From: Congregibacter brevis
Lineage (GTDB): Bacteria > Pseudomonadota > Gammaproteobacteria > Pseudomonadales > Halieaceae
DNA: 64,000 nt
Assembly: GCF_045689245.1 (NCBI RefSeq)
Contig: NZ_CP136865.1
Location: 2,418,001 to 2,482,000, forward strand
Direction: 5' to 3'
A model generated the notes under the pieces. The model did no database searches. It saw nothing but the letters and a program-made list of their open reading frames with translations, and was not told where the DNA came from. Shown in pieces: positions 35,395-44,126 of the stretch. The translations under genes were made by a program, and so were the position numbers. The stretch's first letter is position 1. Every line of letters starts with the position of its first letter.

Positions 35395-35904
35395 GTGATT
35401 TGTGTCGAAAACATCGACTGGATCAATAGAAAGCGGGAGTTTTATGTGGGATACGCCATTATTTTGCTGGTTTTACTGTTGGCGCTTGCTCCACTTTGGC
35501 ATTTCATGCCAACGAAGCGCCAAAAACATCAGGCCCAGCTTCGCGAGTGCGCGGCGCTCGCAGGTTTGTTTGTTGAGTTCCGCGATTTACCTTTGGGAGC
35601 TGAGCGTCTCGCACGTTTGTCCGCGAGTGAGCGTCAGGTGCTCTACTACGGATTGAGATTGCCAGCCTCACGAAAAAGGCCGCGAGAGCGGCGAGCTTGG
35701 TACCGCGACCAACAAGAATGGCGAAGCGTGTCAGGCAGGCTTTCGGCTCCGGTCATTACCGAGAGCTTGCCGGTTTCTGTACAGGCAGTGGCGGTGTCCG
35801 AAGAGAGTTGTGGGATATTTTGGCAAGAGCAAGGAGATGAGGATTTGGTGCGCGAATTCGCCGCCTTATTGGAGTGCTGGCGGGACGATCTTGTGTCGTC
35901 CTGA
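35395..35904 (+). CDS. Membrane-anchored protein of unknown function
   Basis: 169 aa; no family recognised. One N-terminal membrane anchor (YAIILLVLLLALAPLWHF) preceded by KRE, then a soluble basic and acidic region that includes WYRDQQEWRSVSGRL and a Gly/Trp-containing end. Two start choices: GTG 35395 without a Shine-Dalgarno, or GTG 35446 with GGGAG six bases before it, which would leave the anchor at the very N-terminus. Lies upstream of topA, with the topA promoter after its stop. Confidence 0.6.
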   Translation: MICVENIDWINRKREFYVGYAIILLVLLLALAPLWHFMPTKRQKHQAQLRECAALAGLFVEFRDLPLGAERLARLSASERQVLYYGLRLPASRKRPRERRAWYRDQQEWRSVSGRLSAPVITESLPVSVQAVAVSEESCGIFWQEQGDEDLVREFAALLECWRDDLVSS

Positions 35905-35916
35905 TCATCGATTCCC

Positions 35917-35945
35917 TTGACCGAGCCTCGGCGGAGCTATATATA
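35917..35945 (+). promoter_or_regulatory. Sigma-70 promoter of topA
   Basis: TTGACC, exactly 17 bases, TATATA, followed by a GC-rich stretch (TGCGCCCC) near the start of transcription. About 90 bases before the topA ATG. The match is good at both boxes. Confidence 0.65.
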
Positions 35946-36033
35946 TGCGCCCCTTCGATCGTTTCTGTCGCTATGGATTAGCGCTGTAGACAACGATTAA
36001 CGTTCATTTACTAAGAACAGGCCTACAACCCCT

Positions 36034-38754
36034 ATGGGTAAATCCCTTGTCATTGTCGAATCCCCCGCAAAGGCCAAGACTATCAATAAGTACTTGGGCA
36101 ACGATTTTGTGGTTAAGTCCAGCGTAGGTCACATCCGTGATCTACCCACGGCAGGGTCCGCCAAAACGACTGATGCAAAAGAGCGCGCTGCAAAGGCGGC
36201 CCAGACACGGAAAATGTCGCCCGAGCAAAAGGCCGTGCAGAAAAAAACACGGGCACGCGAGCAGTTGGTTCGTCGCATGGGTATTGATCCTGACCAAGGC
36301 TGGGAAGCGAACTACGAAATCCTGCCGGGGAAGGAAAAGGTAGTTTCGGAGCTGCGTAAGTTAGCCGAAAACGCCGATACGGTTTACCTCGCAACGGATC
36401 TCGATCGCGAGGGAGAGGCCATTGCCTGGCACCTTCGTGAGGCTATTGGCGGCGATGACGACCGCTATCAACGAGTGGTCTTCAATGAAATCACCAAAAA
36501 GGCAATTCAGGATGCTTTTTCCCAACCGTCGCGCATAGATCAAGCGCGGGTGAATGCCCAGCAGGCGCGGCGCTTTCTGGATCGCGTTGTAGGCTACATG
36601 GTGTCGCCATTGTTGTGGGCCAAGGTCGCTAGGGGTTTGTCCGCAGGACGTGTGCAGTCTGTGGCGGTACGTTTGATCGTTGAGCGCGAACGAGAGATTC
36701 GTGCATTCGTCCCCGAGGAGTACTGGGAGATCCACGCGGATCTCGAAACCAAGGCGGCCGAAAAAGCACGCTTTGAAGTGAAACGTCTGCGCGGTGAAAA
36801 GTTTCGCCCAAACAATGAAACGGATGCCATGGCGGCGCGAGACGCCCTTGCTGAGGCGGATTACGTTGTTAGCGACCGTGAAGATAAGCCTACGCGCTCG
36901 AAGCCACCGGCGCCGTTTATTACCTCGACCCTTCAGCAGGCGGCGAGCACCCGCCTGAGCTTCAGTGTGAAAAAGACCATGATGTTGGCTCAGCGGCTCT
37001 ACGAAGCGGGCTACATCACCTATATGCGAACCGACTCCACGAATCTTAGCGCGGATGCGGTGCAGGCCTGTCGGGATTATATTACGAGTGCTTACCCCAA
37101 GGAGTACCTGCCCGAGCAAGCGGCTCGCTATTCTTCCAGTGACAATGCGCAGGAAGCGCACGAGGCGATTCGTCCATCGGATGTGAACGTTCTGCAGGGG
37201 CATTTGCAGAATATGGAGCGTGATGCGGAGCGTCTTTACGAACTGATCTGGCGTCAGTTTGTGGCCGGTCAGATGCCTGCGGCTGAATACACCTCGACAA
37301 CAATCACGGTGAGTGCTGGAGACTTTCATCTTACGACCCGCGGTCGCATCGTCCGCTTCGACGGTTATACCCGTGTGCAGCCACCTCAGGGACGTAAAGC
37401 CGAAGATACGGTGCTGCCAGACCTTTCCAAGGGCGATGAGCTTTCTTTGCTCAAGCTAGATCCCGTTCAGCATTTCACAGCGCCGCCCGCGCGTTACGGT
37501 GAGGCGAAACTCGTAAGTGAGCTGGAGAAGCGGGGAATAGGACGGCCTTCGACCTATGCGTCTATCATTTCCACGATTCAGGATCGTGGTTATGTTCGCC
37601 TCGAGAACCGCCGTTTCTATGCCGAGAAAATGGGCGAAATAGTCACGGACCGCCTCGAAAACAGCTTTAGCGATCTTTTGGACTACGGCTTTACCGCTGG
37701 GATGGAGGAGCACCTTGATTCCGTCGCCGACGGTAAGCTGGATTGGCGGCAATTGTTGGACGACTTTTATAACGAGTTTAAAGAACGGGTAGAGCGCGCG
37801 GAGCTTCCTGAGCCCGATGGCATGCAGGCCAATGCACCCACCATGACCGATATTCCCTGCAAGGTCTGCGAACGGCCAATGCAGATTCGGACCGCAAGTA
37901 CTGGGGTGTTTTTGGGCTGTTCCGGTTACGCGTTGCCACCCAAAGAGCGCTGCAAGGAGACGGTCAACCTGATTCCAGGCGACGAAGTCATAGACGCCGA
38001 TGCGGATGATGAGGCCGAATCAAGATTGCTGCGGAGCAAGCATCGCTGCAAGATTTGTAACGCGGCCATGGACAGCTATCTCATAGACGAGGAACGGAAG
38101 TTACACGTATGCGGTAACAACCCTGATTGCTCAGGCTTTGAGGTCGAGCTGGGTAAGTACAAAATTAAGGGCTACGACGGCCCTACTTTGGAATGCGATA
38201 AGTGCAGTAGCGAAATGCAGCTTAAGACAGGGCGTTTCGGTAAGTACTTTGGTTGCACCAATAGCGAATGTAAGAACACCCGCAAACTGTTGCGGAGCGG
38301 CGAGCCTGCGCCACCGAAGATGGATCCAGTGCAGATGCCTGAGCTCATCTGCGACAAAGTAGAGGATCACTACGTGTTGCGCGACGGCGCGGCAGGTCTC
38401 TTTCTGGCTGCAAGCCAGTTCCCGAAACACCGGGAGACGCGCGCTCCTCTGGTGAAAGAGTTGCTGCCCCACAGGGACGAAATCGATCCAAAATATACTT
38501 TCTTGTTTGATGCTCCGGTCGAAGACGGCAGCGGCAATCCTGCGCAGATTCGTTACAGCCGAAAGACCAAAGAGCAATATGTAATGACTGAGGTGGACGG
38601 CAAGGCGACTGGTTGGAAGGCTTTCCACGACGGTGGACGCTGGCAAATAGAAGAGCCGCCAAAACGAAAGCCCAAAACCAAGGCGAAAGCCAAAGCAAAG
38701 ACGAAAGCCAAGACAAAGACAAAAGCGAAGGCAAAACCTTCTCCGGCGTCCTAG
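36034..38754 (+). CDS. topA: DNA topoisomerase I
   Basis: Type IA topoisomerase that relaxes negative supercoils, 906 aa. Toprim domain at the N-terminus (LVIVESPAKAKTINKYLG, LATDLDREGEAIAWHL), catalytic Tyr330 in GYITYMRTDSTNLS, then family blocks (AHEAIRPSDV, LVSELEKRGIGRPSTYA). Three C4 zinc fingers lie between residues 605 and 755 (CKVCERPM, CKICNAAM, CDKCSSEM), followed by ribbon repeats. The last 25 residues are almost only Lys, Ala and Thr. Starts the topA-two small genes unit. Confidence 0.98.
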   Translation: MGKSLVIVESPAKAKTINKYLGNDFVVKSSVGHIRDLPTAGSAKTTDAKERAAKAAQTRKMSPEQKAVQKKTRAREQLVRRMGIDPDQGWEANYEILPGKEKVVSELRKLAENADTVYLATDLDREGEAIAWHLREAIGGDDDRYQRVVFNEITKKAIQDAFSQPSRIDQARVNAQQARRFLDRVVGYMVSPLLWAKVARGLSAGRVQSVAVRLIVEREREIRAFVPEEYWEIHADLETKAAEKARFEVKRLRGEKFRPNNETDAMAARDALAEADYVVSDREDKPTRSKPPAPFITSTLQQAASTRLSFSVKKTMMLAQRLYEAGYITYMRTDSTNLSADAVQACRDYITSAYPKEYLPEQAARYSSSDNAQEAHEAIRPSDVNVLQGHLQNMERDAERLYELIWRQFVAGQMPAAEYTSTTITVSAGDFHLTTRGRIVRFDGYTRVQPPQGRKAEDTVLPDLSKGDELSLLKLDPVQHFTAPPARYGEAKLVSELEKRGIGRPSTYASIISTIQDRGYVRLENRRFYAEKMGEIVTDRLENSFSDLLDYGFTAGMEEHLDSVADGKLDWRQLLDDFYNEFKERVERAELPEPDGMQANAPTMTDIPCKVCERPMQIRTASTGVFLGCSGYALPPKERCKETVNLIPGDEVIDADADDEAESRLLRSKHRCKICNAAMDSYLIDEERKLHVCGNNPDCSGFEVELGKYKIKGYDGPTLECDKCSSEMQLKTGRFGKYFGCTNSECKNTRKLLRSGEPAPPKMDPVQMPELICDKVEDHYVLRDGAAGLFLAASQFPKHRETRAPLVKELLPHRDEIDPKYTFLFDAPVEDGSGNPAQIRYSRKTKEQYVMTEVDGKATGWKAFHDGGRWQIEEPPKRKPKTKAKAKAKTKAKTKTKAKAKPSPAS

Positions 38755-38757
38755 ATC

Positions 38758-39249
38758 ATGGCTCGGACACGAGGCGAAGCTAACCGGGCCTTGTATCGCG
38801 CTCGGATTCTGTTGGAGGCATGGAATCACATGCGAGGCGAGGAGCGCCATGCTGATGCGGCGCTTATCGATGGATTCCTGCCTGCGTTAAGAGGGCACCT
38901 GATAGAGGCCTATGGTTGGTTCCTCTTGTCGCTCGCGGGCGTTGAAGACTCAGCCAAAGCAGTGCGTCCGCAAAGTACTCAGGAACTCCCTAAGCCCGAG
39001 GCGGGGAAGGCGCTTAGTCCGGAGATCGCAGAGTTCGCGCAGTTAGAGACGAGTGGCTGGCTTGCTCAAATGCTGTCTGATGACGACGATCAAAGTCATG
39101 TCTACCACGTTAGTAATGAGAGCGCGAAGCCCGCACAAGGACTTTTAGTGAGTGACAGAGAGCCTCTGGGTTACGCCGTGGCTCTGGCTTGGACGGACGC
39201 TTTGACTGCAATTATGGCGCGCATGGACGATTCTTTGTCCGAGTGTTGA
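38758..39249 (+). CDS. Conserved hypothetical protein linked to topA
   Basis: 163 aa. I believe it corresponds to the small gene after topA in Pseudomonas (DUF6586-like), judged from position and the helical N-terminus NRALYRARILLEAWNHMRG and LIEAYGWFLLSLAGV. No catalytic motif, signal or membrane span. Three bases after the topA stop and likely translated from the same messenger. Function unknown. Confidence 0.72.
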   Translation: MARTRGEANRALYRARILLEAWNHMRGEERHADAALIDGFLPALRGHLIEAYGWFLLSLAGVEDSAKAVRPQSTQELPKPEAGKALSPEIAEFAQLETSGWLAQMLSDDDDQSHVYHVSNESAKPAQGLLVSDREPLGYAVALAWTDALTAIMARMDDSLSEC

Positions 39250-39333
39250 GGAGCTTTGGCCCTGGACTCGACTTGTGAGGGAGGGAGAAGGGCTGCTACC
39301 ATTCTGTTGCATCTCTCAATTAGAGGTTATTGC

Positions 39334-39588
39334 GTGCCTACATCTTTGCTCGAGATCGTGGATCTCGGTGATGGCGACATTGTTCTACAACGTGCTGATG
39401 ACGACAGCGAGCCCCTCGTGACCATCAGTTTCTCCGACGAAACCCGAATGTACATAATGGATCAGGGACTTGAAGTGGCGAAAGCCATGATTCAGGCTGG
39501 TATCCAAGCGGCTGCGCAAGTAGCCGAGCAGACGGACGTCGAAGTAGAGACGGAGCCCACCCAAACCGCCCCCCGCATTCTTCACTGA
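39334..39588 (+). CDS. Conserved small protein (topA-lexA linked)
   Basis: 84 aa from GTG 39334, which has AGAGG at the right distance; the frame opens further upstream but that part has no start with a ribosome site. Sequence starts PTSLLEIVDLGDGDIVLQRAD, with a predicted beta-rich half and a helical end (GLEVAKAMIQAGIQAAAQVAEQ). From memory a similar gene sits at this place in P. aeruginosa. No function known. Confidence 0.72.
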   Translation: MPTSLLEIVDLGDGDIVLQRADDDSEPLVTISFSDETRMYIMDQGLEVAKAMIQAGIQAAAQVAEQTDVEVETEPTQTAPRILH

Positions 39589-39750
39589 TTCCTTCTCTGA
39601 TTCGGTGTGGGGCCGCCTGCTTAAAGCAGGCGGCGTCAAAGCAAGCTTCTCCCAGACCCTGCCGCAGGGCTTGGCTAAACCTCGACTGTCTCGCAAGCCC
39701 TTACTGGAAGGCCCTGCCGGTGCAGATCTGGTTCGCAGGCTCTGCAATCA
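39589..39750. other. Hairpin-rich intergenic region between convergent genes
   Basis: About 160 bases with several perfect inverted repeats: GCCGCCTGCTT/AAGCAGGCGGC (39612-39634, 11 bp), CCCTG/CAGGG (39657-39669) and AGGGCTTG/CAAGCCCT (39666-39701), plus CTGC-CGGT-GCAG near 39714-39725. No U-tract follows the first stem on either strand. May contain the end signals of both the topA unit and lexA. Confidence 0.55.
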
Positions 39751-40353
39751 CTAAACAGACCTTCGGATAATCCCTACGCTCAGGCCTTCGATCGCAAAGT
39801 CGCTCTCTGCGAGATCTACCTTGATAGGCGAGAGTTGATCGTTTTCGGGAAGTAATTCCAGGTGGCGCTTATCGCGGCCTCGCTTCAAGCGTTTAACGGT
39901 CACCTCATCATCTATACGCGCCACGACGATCGCGCCGTTATCGGCAACAGGCGTGCTGTGCACTGCCAGAAGGTCTCCGTCGTGAATACCGACTTTGATC
40001 ATGCTGTCTCCCTGCACGCGAAGTAGATAGTCAGCGGGGGGATGAAACATGGAGGGATCCACCGCACAGTGCTCCTCAATGTTCTCTGAGGCGAGAATAG
40101 GCTCGCCGGCAGCAACTTTACCGACTATAGGCAATCCCGCTTCCTCAGGCAGCCTGATCCCTCGCGATGCCCCTGGAATGATTTCGATAGCGCCTTTGCG
40201 GGCGAGGGCTTTCAAGTGCTCCTCAGCAGCATTAGCCGACTTGAACCCCAGTTCTTTTGCAATATCTGCTCTCGTCGGGGGCATGCCGCTGTCGCCAATG
40301 TGGCGACGTATAACGTCCAGAACTTGTTCCTGGCGGGCGGTGAGCTTAAGCAT
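39751..40353 (-). CDS. lexA: LexA repressor
   Basis: SOS repressor, 200 aa, with RecA-stimulated self-cleavage. N-terminal winged helix (RQEQVLDVIRRHIGDSGMPPTRADIAKELG cut to the recognisable parts TRADIAKELGF and AAEEHLKALARKG). Cleavage bond Ala82-Gly83 in KVAAGEPI, nucleophile Ser117 in QGDSMIKVG and Lys154 in VTVKRLKR. Its own promoter carries two SOS boxes, so it is autoregulated. Unlike in Pseudomonas, no cell-division inhibitor gene sits between it and the preceding small gene. Confidence 0.97.
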   Translation of the reverse strand: MLKLTARQEQVLDVIRRHIGDSGMPPTRADIAKELGFKSANAAEEHLKALARKGAIEIIPGASRGIRLPEEAGLPIVGKVAAGEPILASENIEEHCAVDPSMFHPPADYLLRVQGDSMIKVGIHDGDLLAVHSTPVADNGAIVVARIDDEVTVKRLKRGRDKRHLELLPENDQLSPIKVDLAESDFAIEGLSVGIIRRSV

Positions 40354-40360
40354 AGGGCAC

Positions 40361-40376
40361 CTGTGAATATGTACAG
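40361..40376. promoter_or_regulatory. LexA (SOS) box 1
   Basis: CTGT-N8-ACAG, perfect gammaproteobacterial SOS box, seven bases upstream of the lexA start codon. Confidence 0.92.
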
Positions 40377-40379
40377 TGC

Positions 40380-40395
40380 CTGTGATTATATACAG
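40380..40395. promoter_or_regulatory. LexA (SOS) box 2
   Basis: Second perfect CTGT-N8-ACAG, three bases from box 1 (centres 19 bases apart). It contains the lexA -10. Confidence 0.92.
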
Positions 40396-40412
40396 TAAAA
40401 GGGCTGAGGCAA
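40385..40412 (-). promoter_or_regulatory. Promoter of lexA
   Basis: On the minus strand TTGCCT, 16 bases, TATAAT. The -10 lies inside SOS box 2, so LexA binding would block polymerase. Confidence 0.65.
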
Positions 40413-40455
40413 CCGGTATGTGCGGGGCCAGACTTTAGGTTTGTATTGCTAAGGC

Positions 40456-40773
40456 CTAAAACTCTTCAAGGGCCAATATCGTGTCGGGCTCTATGTCTGA
40501 TAGCGGGCTTGCCCACTGGAGTGGGTGCATGGCTGCGTCGGGATCGCTCTCATCCACATCATCAAGTTCGAACGCTGTACGCCAGTCTTCCGGTGCTGCA
40601 GCGGTGCGTAGTTTCAGCTCAGCCCAGACATCAAACTCAAAGTCGGCAAGTTCGCCATCCAAGTATTGAACTTGAACGTTTGCTTCGTCGGTATCCAGGG
40701 ACACAATTTCAAACAGCTGGCCGCTTTCTTTATCCTGGTACCAGCGGCCTAGTTTTGGAACAAATTGGCTCAT
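40456..40773 (-). CDS. Small acidic protein of unknown function (DUF6763-like)
   Basis: 105 aa, acidic, no signal or membrane segment. Begins LGRWYQDKESGQLFEIV, then YLDGELADFEFDVWAEL, a pattern that looks like a small beta-barrel, and has an acidic tail (ELDDVDESDPDAA). I recall similar small proteobacterial proteins but cannot assign a role. The ATG has GGGAG upstream on the minus strand. Confidence 0.65.
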   Translation of the reverse strand: MSQFVPKLGRWYQDKESGQLFEIVSLDTDEANVQVQYLDGELADFEFDVWAELKLRTAAAPEDWRTAFELDDVDESDPDAAMHPLQWASPLSDIEPDTILALEEF

Positions 40774-41017
40774 AGTTTTTCTCCCACGAGTGATAAAACT
40801 ATCAGCAATTTACTGAGATGCCAGCCCGAAAAAATGTCAGCCGAGCGTGACACTTATTGCTGGGAGTTTTGCCGCTTTGGGATGATGCTTGGCTATTCAA
40901 ACACTTGGGCTTGCTGCTGCAACAAACCTCTGAGGTCGCTCTGGCGCTGTTATACTTTAGCTGCCTTAACGGCTATTTCTACATGCTCAAATAGTCTAAA
41001 AACGAGTCAGGATCGAC

Positions 41018-42115
41018 ATGGAATCACAGCTCACCGTCGCTTTTGCGCACATTGCCAACAGCTTGAACCTTCCTTGGGTTTGGGTGGCTGTGGCGGGTCT
41101 GTTGCTCATCGCGCTGCTTGGCCAATGGATCATCGGAATGTTGCTCCGGCGGCTCTATCGGCTGGCCCAGCAATCCGAGCAGCAGTGGGACGACGCCTTT
41201 GTCGTTGCGCTCATTGCACCTGCCAAGCTGGCTTGGTGGCTGCTACTACTAACACTGCTCTTCGCGTTATTACCGGCGCTAGCCTCCGTCAGGGGAGTCG
41301 CTCTAACGACGCTCCATGCGTCCTTAGTGCTTCTCGTACCGTGGTTTCTCCATCGCTTGATTACCAACGTCGAAGAGCAGGTGGTTCTTGCGAAATTCTC
41401 CGACGGTACCTCTGTCGATAAGGCCACGGTACGTTCAACCGCACGGCTCCTCCGTGTCGCCCTGTGGTTAGTTACTGTCCTGATGCTTCTGCAGACGCTG
41501 GGTGTTTCTGTATCAGGGCTGCTGGCATTTGGGGGCATCGGGGGCATTGCCGTTGGTTTTGCGGCGAAGGACTTGCTCGCCAATTTCTTCGGTGGGTTGG
41601 GTATCCATATGGATCGTCCCTTTACCATTGGGGACTGGGTGCGCTCTCCGGACCGTGCACTTGAAGGCACCGTAGAAGACATTGGATGGCGAGTGACGCG
41701 GATTCGAACTTTCGATAAGAGGCCGCTGTACGTTCCTAATTCGGTGTTTAGTCAAATCGTGATTGAAAACCCATCGCGGATGCTCAATCGACGTATCTAT
41801 GAAAAGTTCGGGTTGCGCTACGAGGATAGCCGCAGTGTGGGGCCCGTTGTAGATGCTGTACGCGAGATGTTGAACGGCCACGATGCGATTGATACGGACC
41901 AGACTATCATCGTGAATTTCGAATCCTTTGGGGGGTCATCTTTGGATTGCTTTTTGTACTGCCACACGCGGACGACGAACTGGGTTGAGTACCACGGGGT
42001 AAAGCAAGATGTCCTGATGAAAGTTTTGGGCATCGTCCATGAGCATGGCGCCGACATTGCATTTCCCACGCGTACATTGCACGTGCAGAGTCCCGATGAG
42101 GCGATGGGATCGTGA
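41018..42115 (+). CDS. Small-conductance mechanosensitive channel, MscS family
   Basis: 365 aa. About four to five membrane spans in residues 20-190; the pore-lining TM3 reads GVSVSGLLAFGGIGGIAVGFAAKDLL with the Gly/Ala packing typical of MscS, then FFGGLGIHMDRPFTIGDWV and the beta domain (GTVEDIGWRVTRIRTFDKRPLYVPNS). Opens under membrane tension at hypo-osmotic shock. Its stop overlaps the GTG of the phosphorylase gene by four bases (GTGA). In Pseudomonas nagZ occupies this place, so the gene order differs here. Confidence 0.92.
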   Translation: MESQLTVAFAHIANSLNLPWVWVAVAGLLLIALLGQWIIGMLLRRLYRLAQQSEQQWDDAFVVALIAPAKLAWWLLLLTLLFALLPALASVRGVALTTLHASLVLLVPWFLHRLITNVEEQVVLAKFSDGTSVDKATVRSTARLLRVALWLVTVLMLLQTLGVSVSGLLAFGGIGGIAVGFAAKDLLANFFGGLGIHMDRPFTIGDWVRSPDRALEGTVEDIGWRVTRIRTFDKRPLYVPNSVFSQIVIENPSRMLNRRIYEKFGLRYEDSRSVGPVVDAVREMLNGHDAIDTDQTIIVNFESFGGSSLDCFLYCHTRTTNWVEYHGVKQDVLMKVLGIVHEHGADIAFPTRTLHVQSPDEAMGS

Positions 42116-42849
42116 GTATTGGGCTTATTGGCGGCACTGGGCTCAATAGACTTGAGGGCTTAGAAGTTTTGGCGTCTCATGCCGTGGATACTCCCTATGG
42201 TCGGCCATCGATGGCCATCGAAGAGGGTGTACTAAGCGGCCGGAAGTTGTTTTTTCTCCATCGGCATGGCGGCAGCGGAGGACCTATTCCCCCGCACCTC
42301 GTGAACTATCGCGCTAACTTGTGGGCGCTGAGAGAGATGGGGGTGGAGCGGATATTTGCGGCTAATGCCGTGGGCGCCATTAGCCCGTCAATGATGCCGG
42401 GGAAGCTAATTATTCCCCATCAGTTGATCGACTATACCTGGGGGCGCGAGCACAGCTTTGACGACGGCAGTAGCGGAAGTTTACAGCACGTAGACTTTAC
42501 ACATCCCTACGATGAGGAGCTGCGAGGGGAAATCATACGAGCGGCGGATGATGCGGGTGTTGCCTATATCGACGGTGCGGTTATGGGCGTTGTTCAGGGG
42601 CCAAGACTTGAAACGGCAGCCGAGGTGAAGCGTTTTTTCCAGGATGGATGCGATCTCCTGGGAATGACAGGTATGCCTGAAGCGGCGTTATCGCGGGAAC
42701 TAGAGATCCCCTACGCAGCTGTTTGCATGGTGGTTAATGCGGCAGCGGGGATCAACGATGCGCCAATTTCTATGGATGCGATTCGAGCGACGCTACTGTC
42801 AGAAACCGCGCTATTTGTTGACTTGCTCGAGGCTTTTTTGAAGCAATAA
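42112..42849 (+). CDS. S-methyl-5'-thioinosine/-thioadenosine phosphorylase
   Basis: PNP/MTAP-family enzyme of 245 aa; splits methylthio-nucleosides in purine/methionine salvage. Family blocks: GLIGGTGLNRLEG, LFFLHRHGGSGGPIPPHLVNYRAN, AANAVGAIS, KLIIPHQLIDYTWGREHSF, VVQGPRLETAAEV and LLGMTGMPEAALSRELEI. Closest in memory to P. aeruginosa methylthioinosine phosphorylase, which lies near lexA in that genome; MTAP is the alternative. Starts at GTG, coupled to mscS. Confidence 0.88.
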   Translation: MSIGLIGGTGLNRLEGLEVLASHAVDTPYGRPSMAIEEGVLSGRKLFFLHRHGGSGGPIPPHLVNYRANLWALREMGVERIFAANAVGAISPSMMPGKLIIPHQLIDYTWGREHSFDDGSSGSLQHVDFTHPYDEELRGEIIRAADDAGVAYIDGAVMGVVQGPRLETAAEVKRFFQDGCDLLGMTGMPEAALSRELEIPYAAVCMVVNAAAGINDAPISMDAIRATLLSETALFVDLLEAFLKQ

Positions 42850-42857
42850 GCCGTGGC

Positions 42858-44126
42858 TCAGTCGTTCTCGTCTTCTGCTTCAGGTTCTACTTGCAAAATC
42901 TCTACAGGCAACGCATGGCGTTCGCGAAACTCCCGCATGTCAGAGGTAACCAGTGGCAAAGCCTCGTCGCTCATGGGCGTCACCTTTACTATGACACCAA
43001 TCACAGGGTGATCCAGATAGTGTGTCTCGCCCGAGCGCATTCGGCGGGTTTGACGATGAACAATCGCATGACGCCAGGGATAAGAAGGTATGGCTTCTTC
43101 GTCTTCTAACTCTGTTGCTGCGTCTGTTATTGCTTCATCCAAAGTTTCGTTGTCTGTGCTCACGTCAGTGGAGTTGTCGACAGTTTGGCCTAAGCTGGCT
43201 TCGCCTGGGAGGACGACCGTGGCGGGCGTCCAAGGATCAATGTTCTTGCCACTGAGGGTTCGTACGACCAGCGAAGCGGGGGAGAGAGGTGGTGTGTCAA
43301 TCTGCCAGCCCTCGGGCAGGTATTCACCAAGCGTGTTGAGCCACAGATCGAGGACTAGGTGTAGATAGCGAGATCGATAGACTTTGAGGCTGCCCTGGAG
43401 CGCCGGCCAATCGGTGCTATCCATGTCTCCCGATCGGTCAATGATTAGCGAAGGTGTTTCATCCTGCTCGTTTAGCTGCGCCCACCAGCTACCATGAAAA
43501 ACAACCCGTTCACCTCTCCGCCGCAAGCTTCTGGCTTGAGTACGAAACTCGAGGCTATCTCGGCTAAGTAACTCATAGGGCAGGCTGACGATGGGGCTCT
43601 CAAGGTCGATCGGTGGTTCGTTGGGATCCAGGTTTGGATTGTTGGGGTCTACCGTCAGCGCAATGGTCGCTTCGTCAGCCGGTAACAGAACATCCGGCTC
43701 GGGTAGGGGGACGGTAATGGCATCTGGTCGAGAGTGATCGAGGACTTCCTCGATGGGCGCGGGCACCCGGAGAGCTTGTCTGCCTCGCCCATCAACGATG
43801 CTCTCGTAGCCCAAGCTTTCTTGAAGCCGACGGTCTGCCATTGCGGGGTCGATGAGGTATTGATAGCGTTCGGGGTAGTTCAGCTCTGGCAAGGGCTCCC
43901 ATTGTTCTGAACGACGGCTCTCGGCGTCTTCACGCACAAAAATCAGGATTTCTGTGCGATACCAGTTTTCCGCAAGCTCGTCTGGCACTTCTGCTGACGC
44001 GCTTACACTGAAAAAAGCACTGACAGCAGCGCCGAAAAGGGTGCTTAGAAGATTGCCCGGAGCAGAGCCTGAAAGCGAATCAGGGGCCAGGCGAAAGCTT
44101 GCTAAGAAGTTATTAGGCCGCTTCAT
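42858..44126 (-). CDS. csiV: CsiV-family protein
   Basis: 422 aa. N-terminal signal-like region (LLSTLFGAAVSAFFSVSASA), then the conserved ENWYRTEILIFVRE start of the mature part and VYRSRYLHLVLDLWL. Acidic insertions (DAATELEDEEAIPSYP and others) and Pro-rich stretches. CsiV has been described as a peptidoglycan-binding periplasmic protein. The start overlaps the end of mfd by 14 bases on the same strand, so mfd-csiV form an operon, as in Pseudomonas. Detailed role in this organism unknown. Confidence 0.82.
   Translation of the reverse strand: MKRPNNFLASFRLAPDSLSGSAPGNLLSTLFGAAVSAFFSVSASAEVPDELAENWYRTEILIFVREDAESRRSEQWEPLPELNYPERYQYLIDPAMADRRLQESLGYESIVDGRGRQALRVPAPIEEVLDHSRPDAITVPLPEPDVLLPADEATIALTVDPNNPNLDPNEPPIDLESPIVSLPYELLSRDSLEFRTQARSLRRRGERVVFHGSWWAQLNEQDETPSLIIDRSGDMDSTDWPALQGSLKVYRSRYLHLVLDLWLNTLGEYLPEGWQIDTPPLSPASLVVRTLSGKNIDPWTPATVVLPGEASLGQTVDNSTDVSTDNETLDEAITDAATELEDEEAIPSYPWRHAIVHRQTRRMRSGETHYLDHPVIGVIVKVTPMSDEALPLVTSDMREFRERHALPVEILQVEPEAEDEND

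Noticed and set aside
36361..37329. Open frame of 322 codons on the minus strand inside topA
   Set aside because: It lies wholly opposite the conserved catalytic part of topA, has no ribosome site and no family resemblance; it is a codon-usage shadow.
41155..41682. 175-codon minus-strand frame opposite the MscS gene
   Set aside because: Ser/Thr-rich shadow of the membrane-protein reading frame, no start signals.
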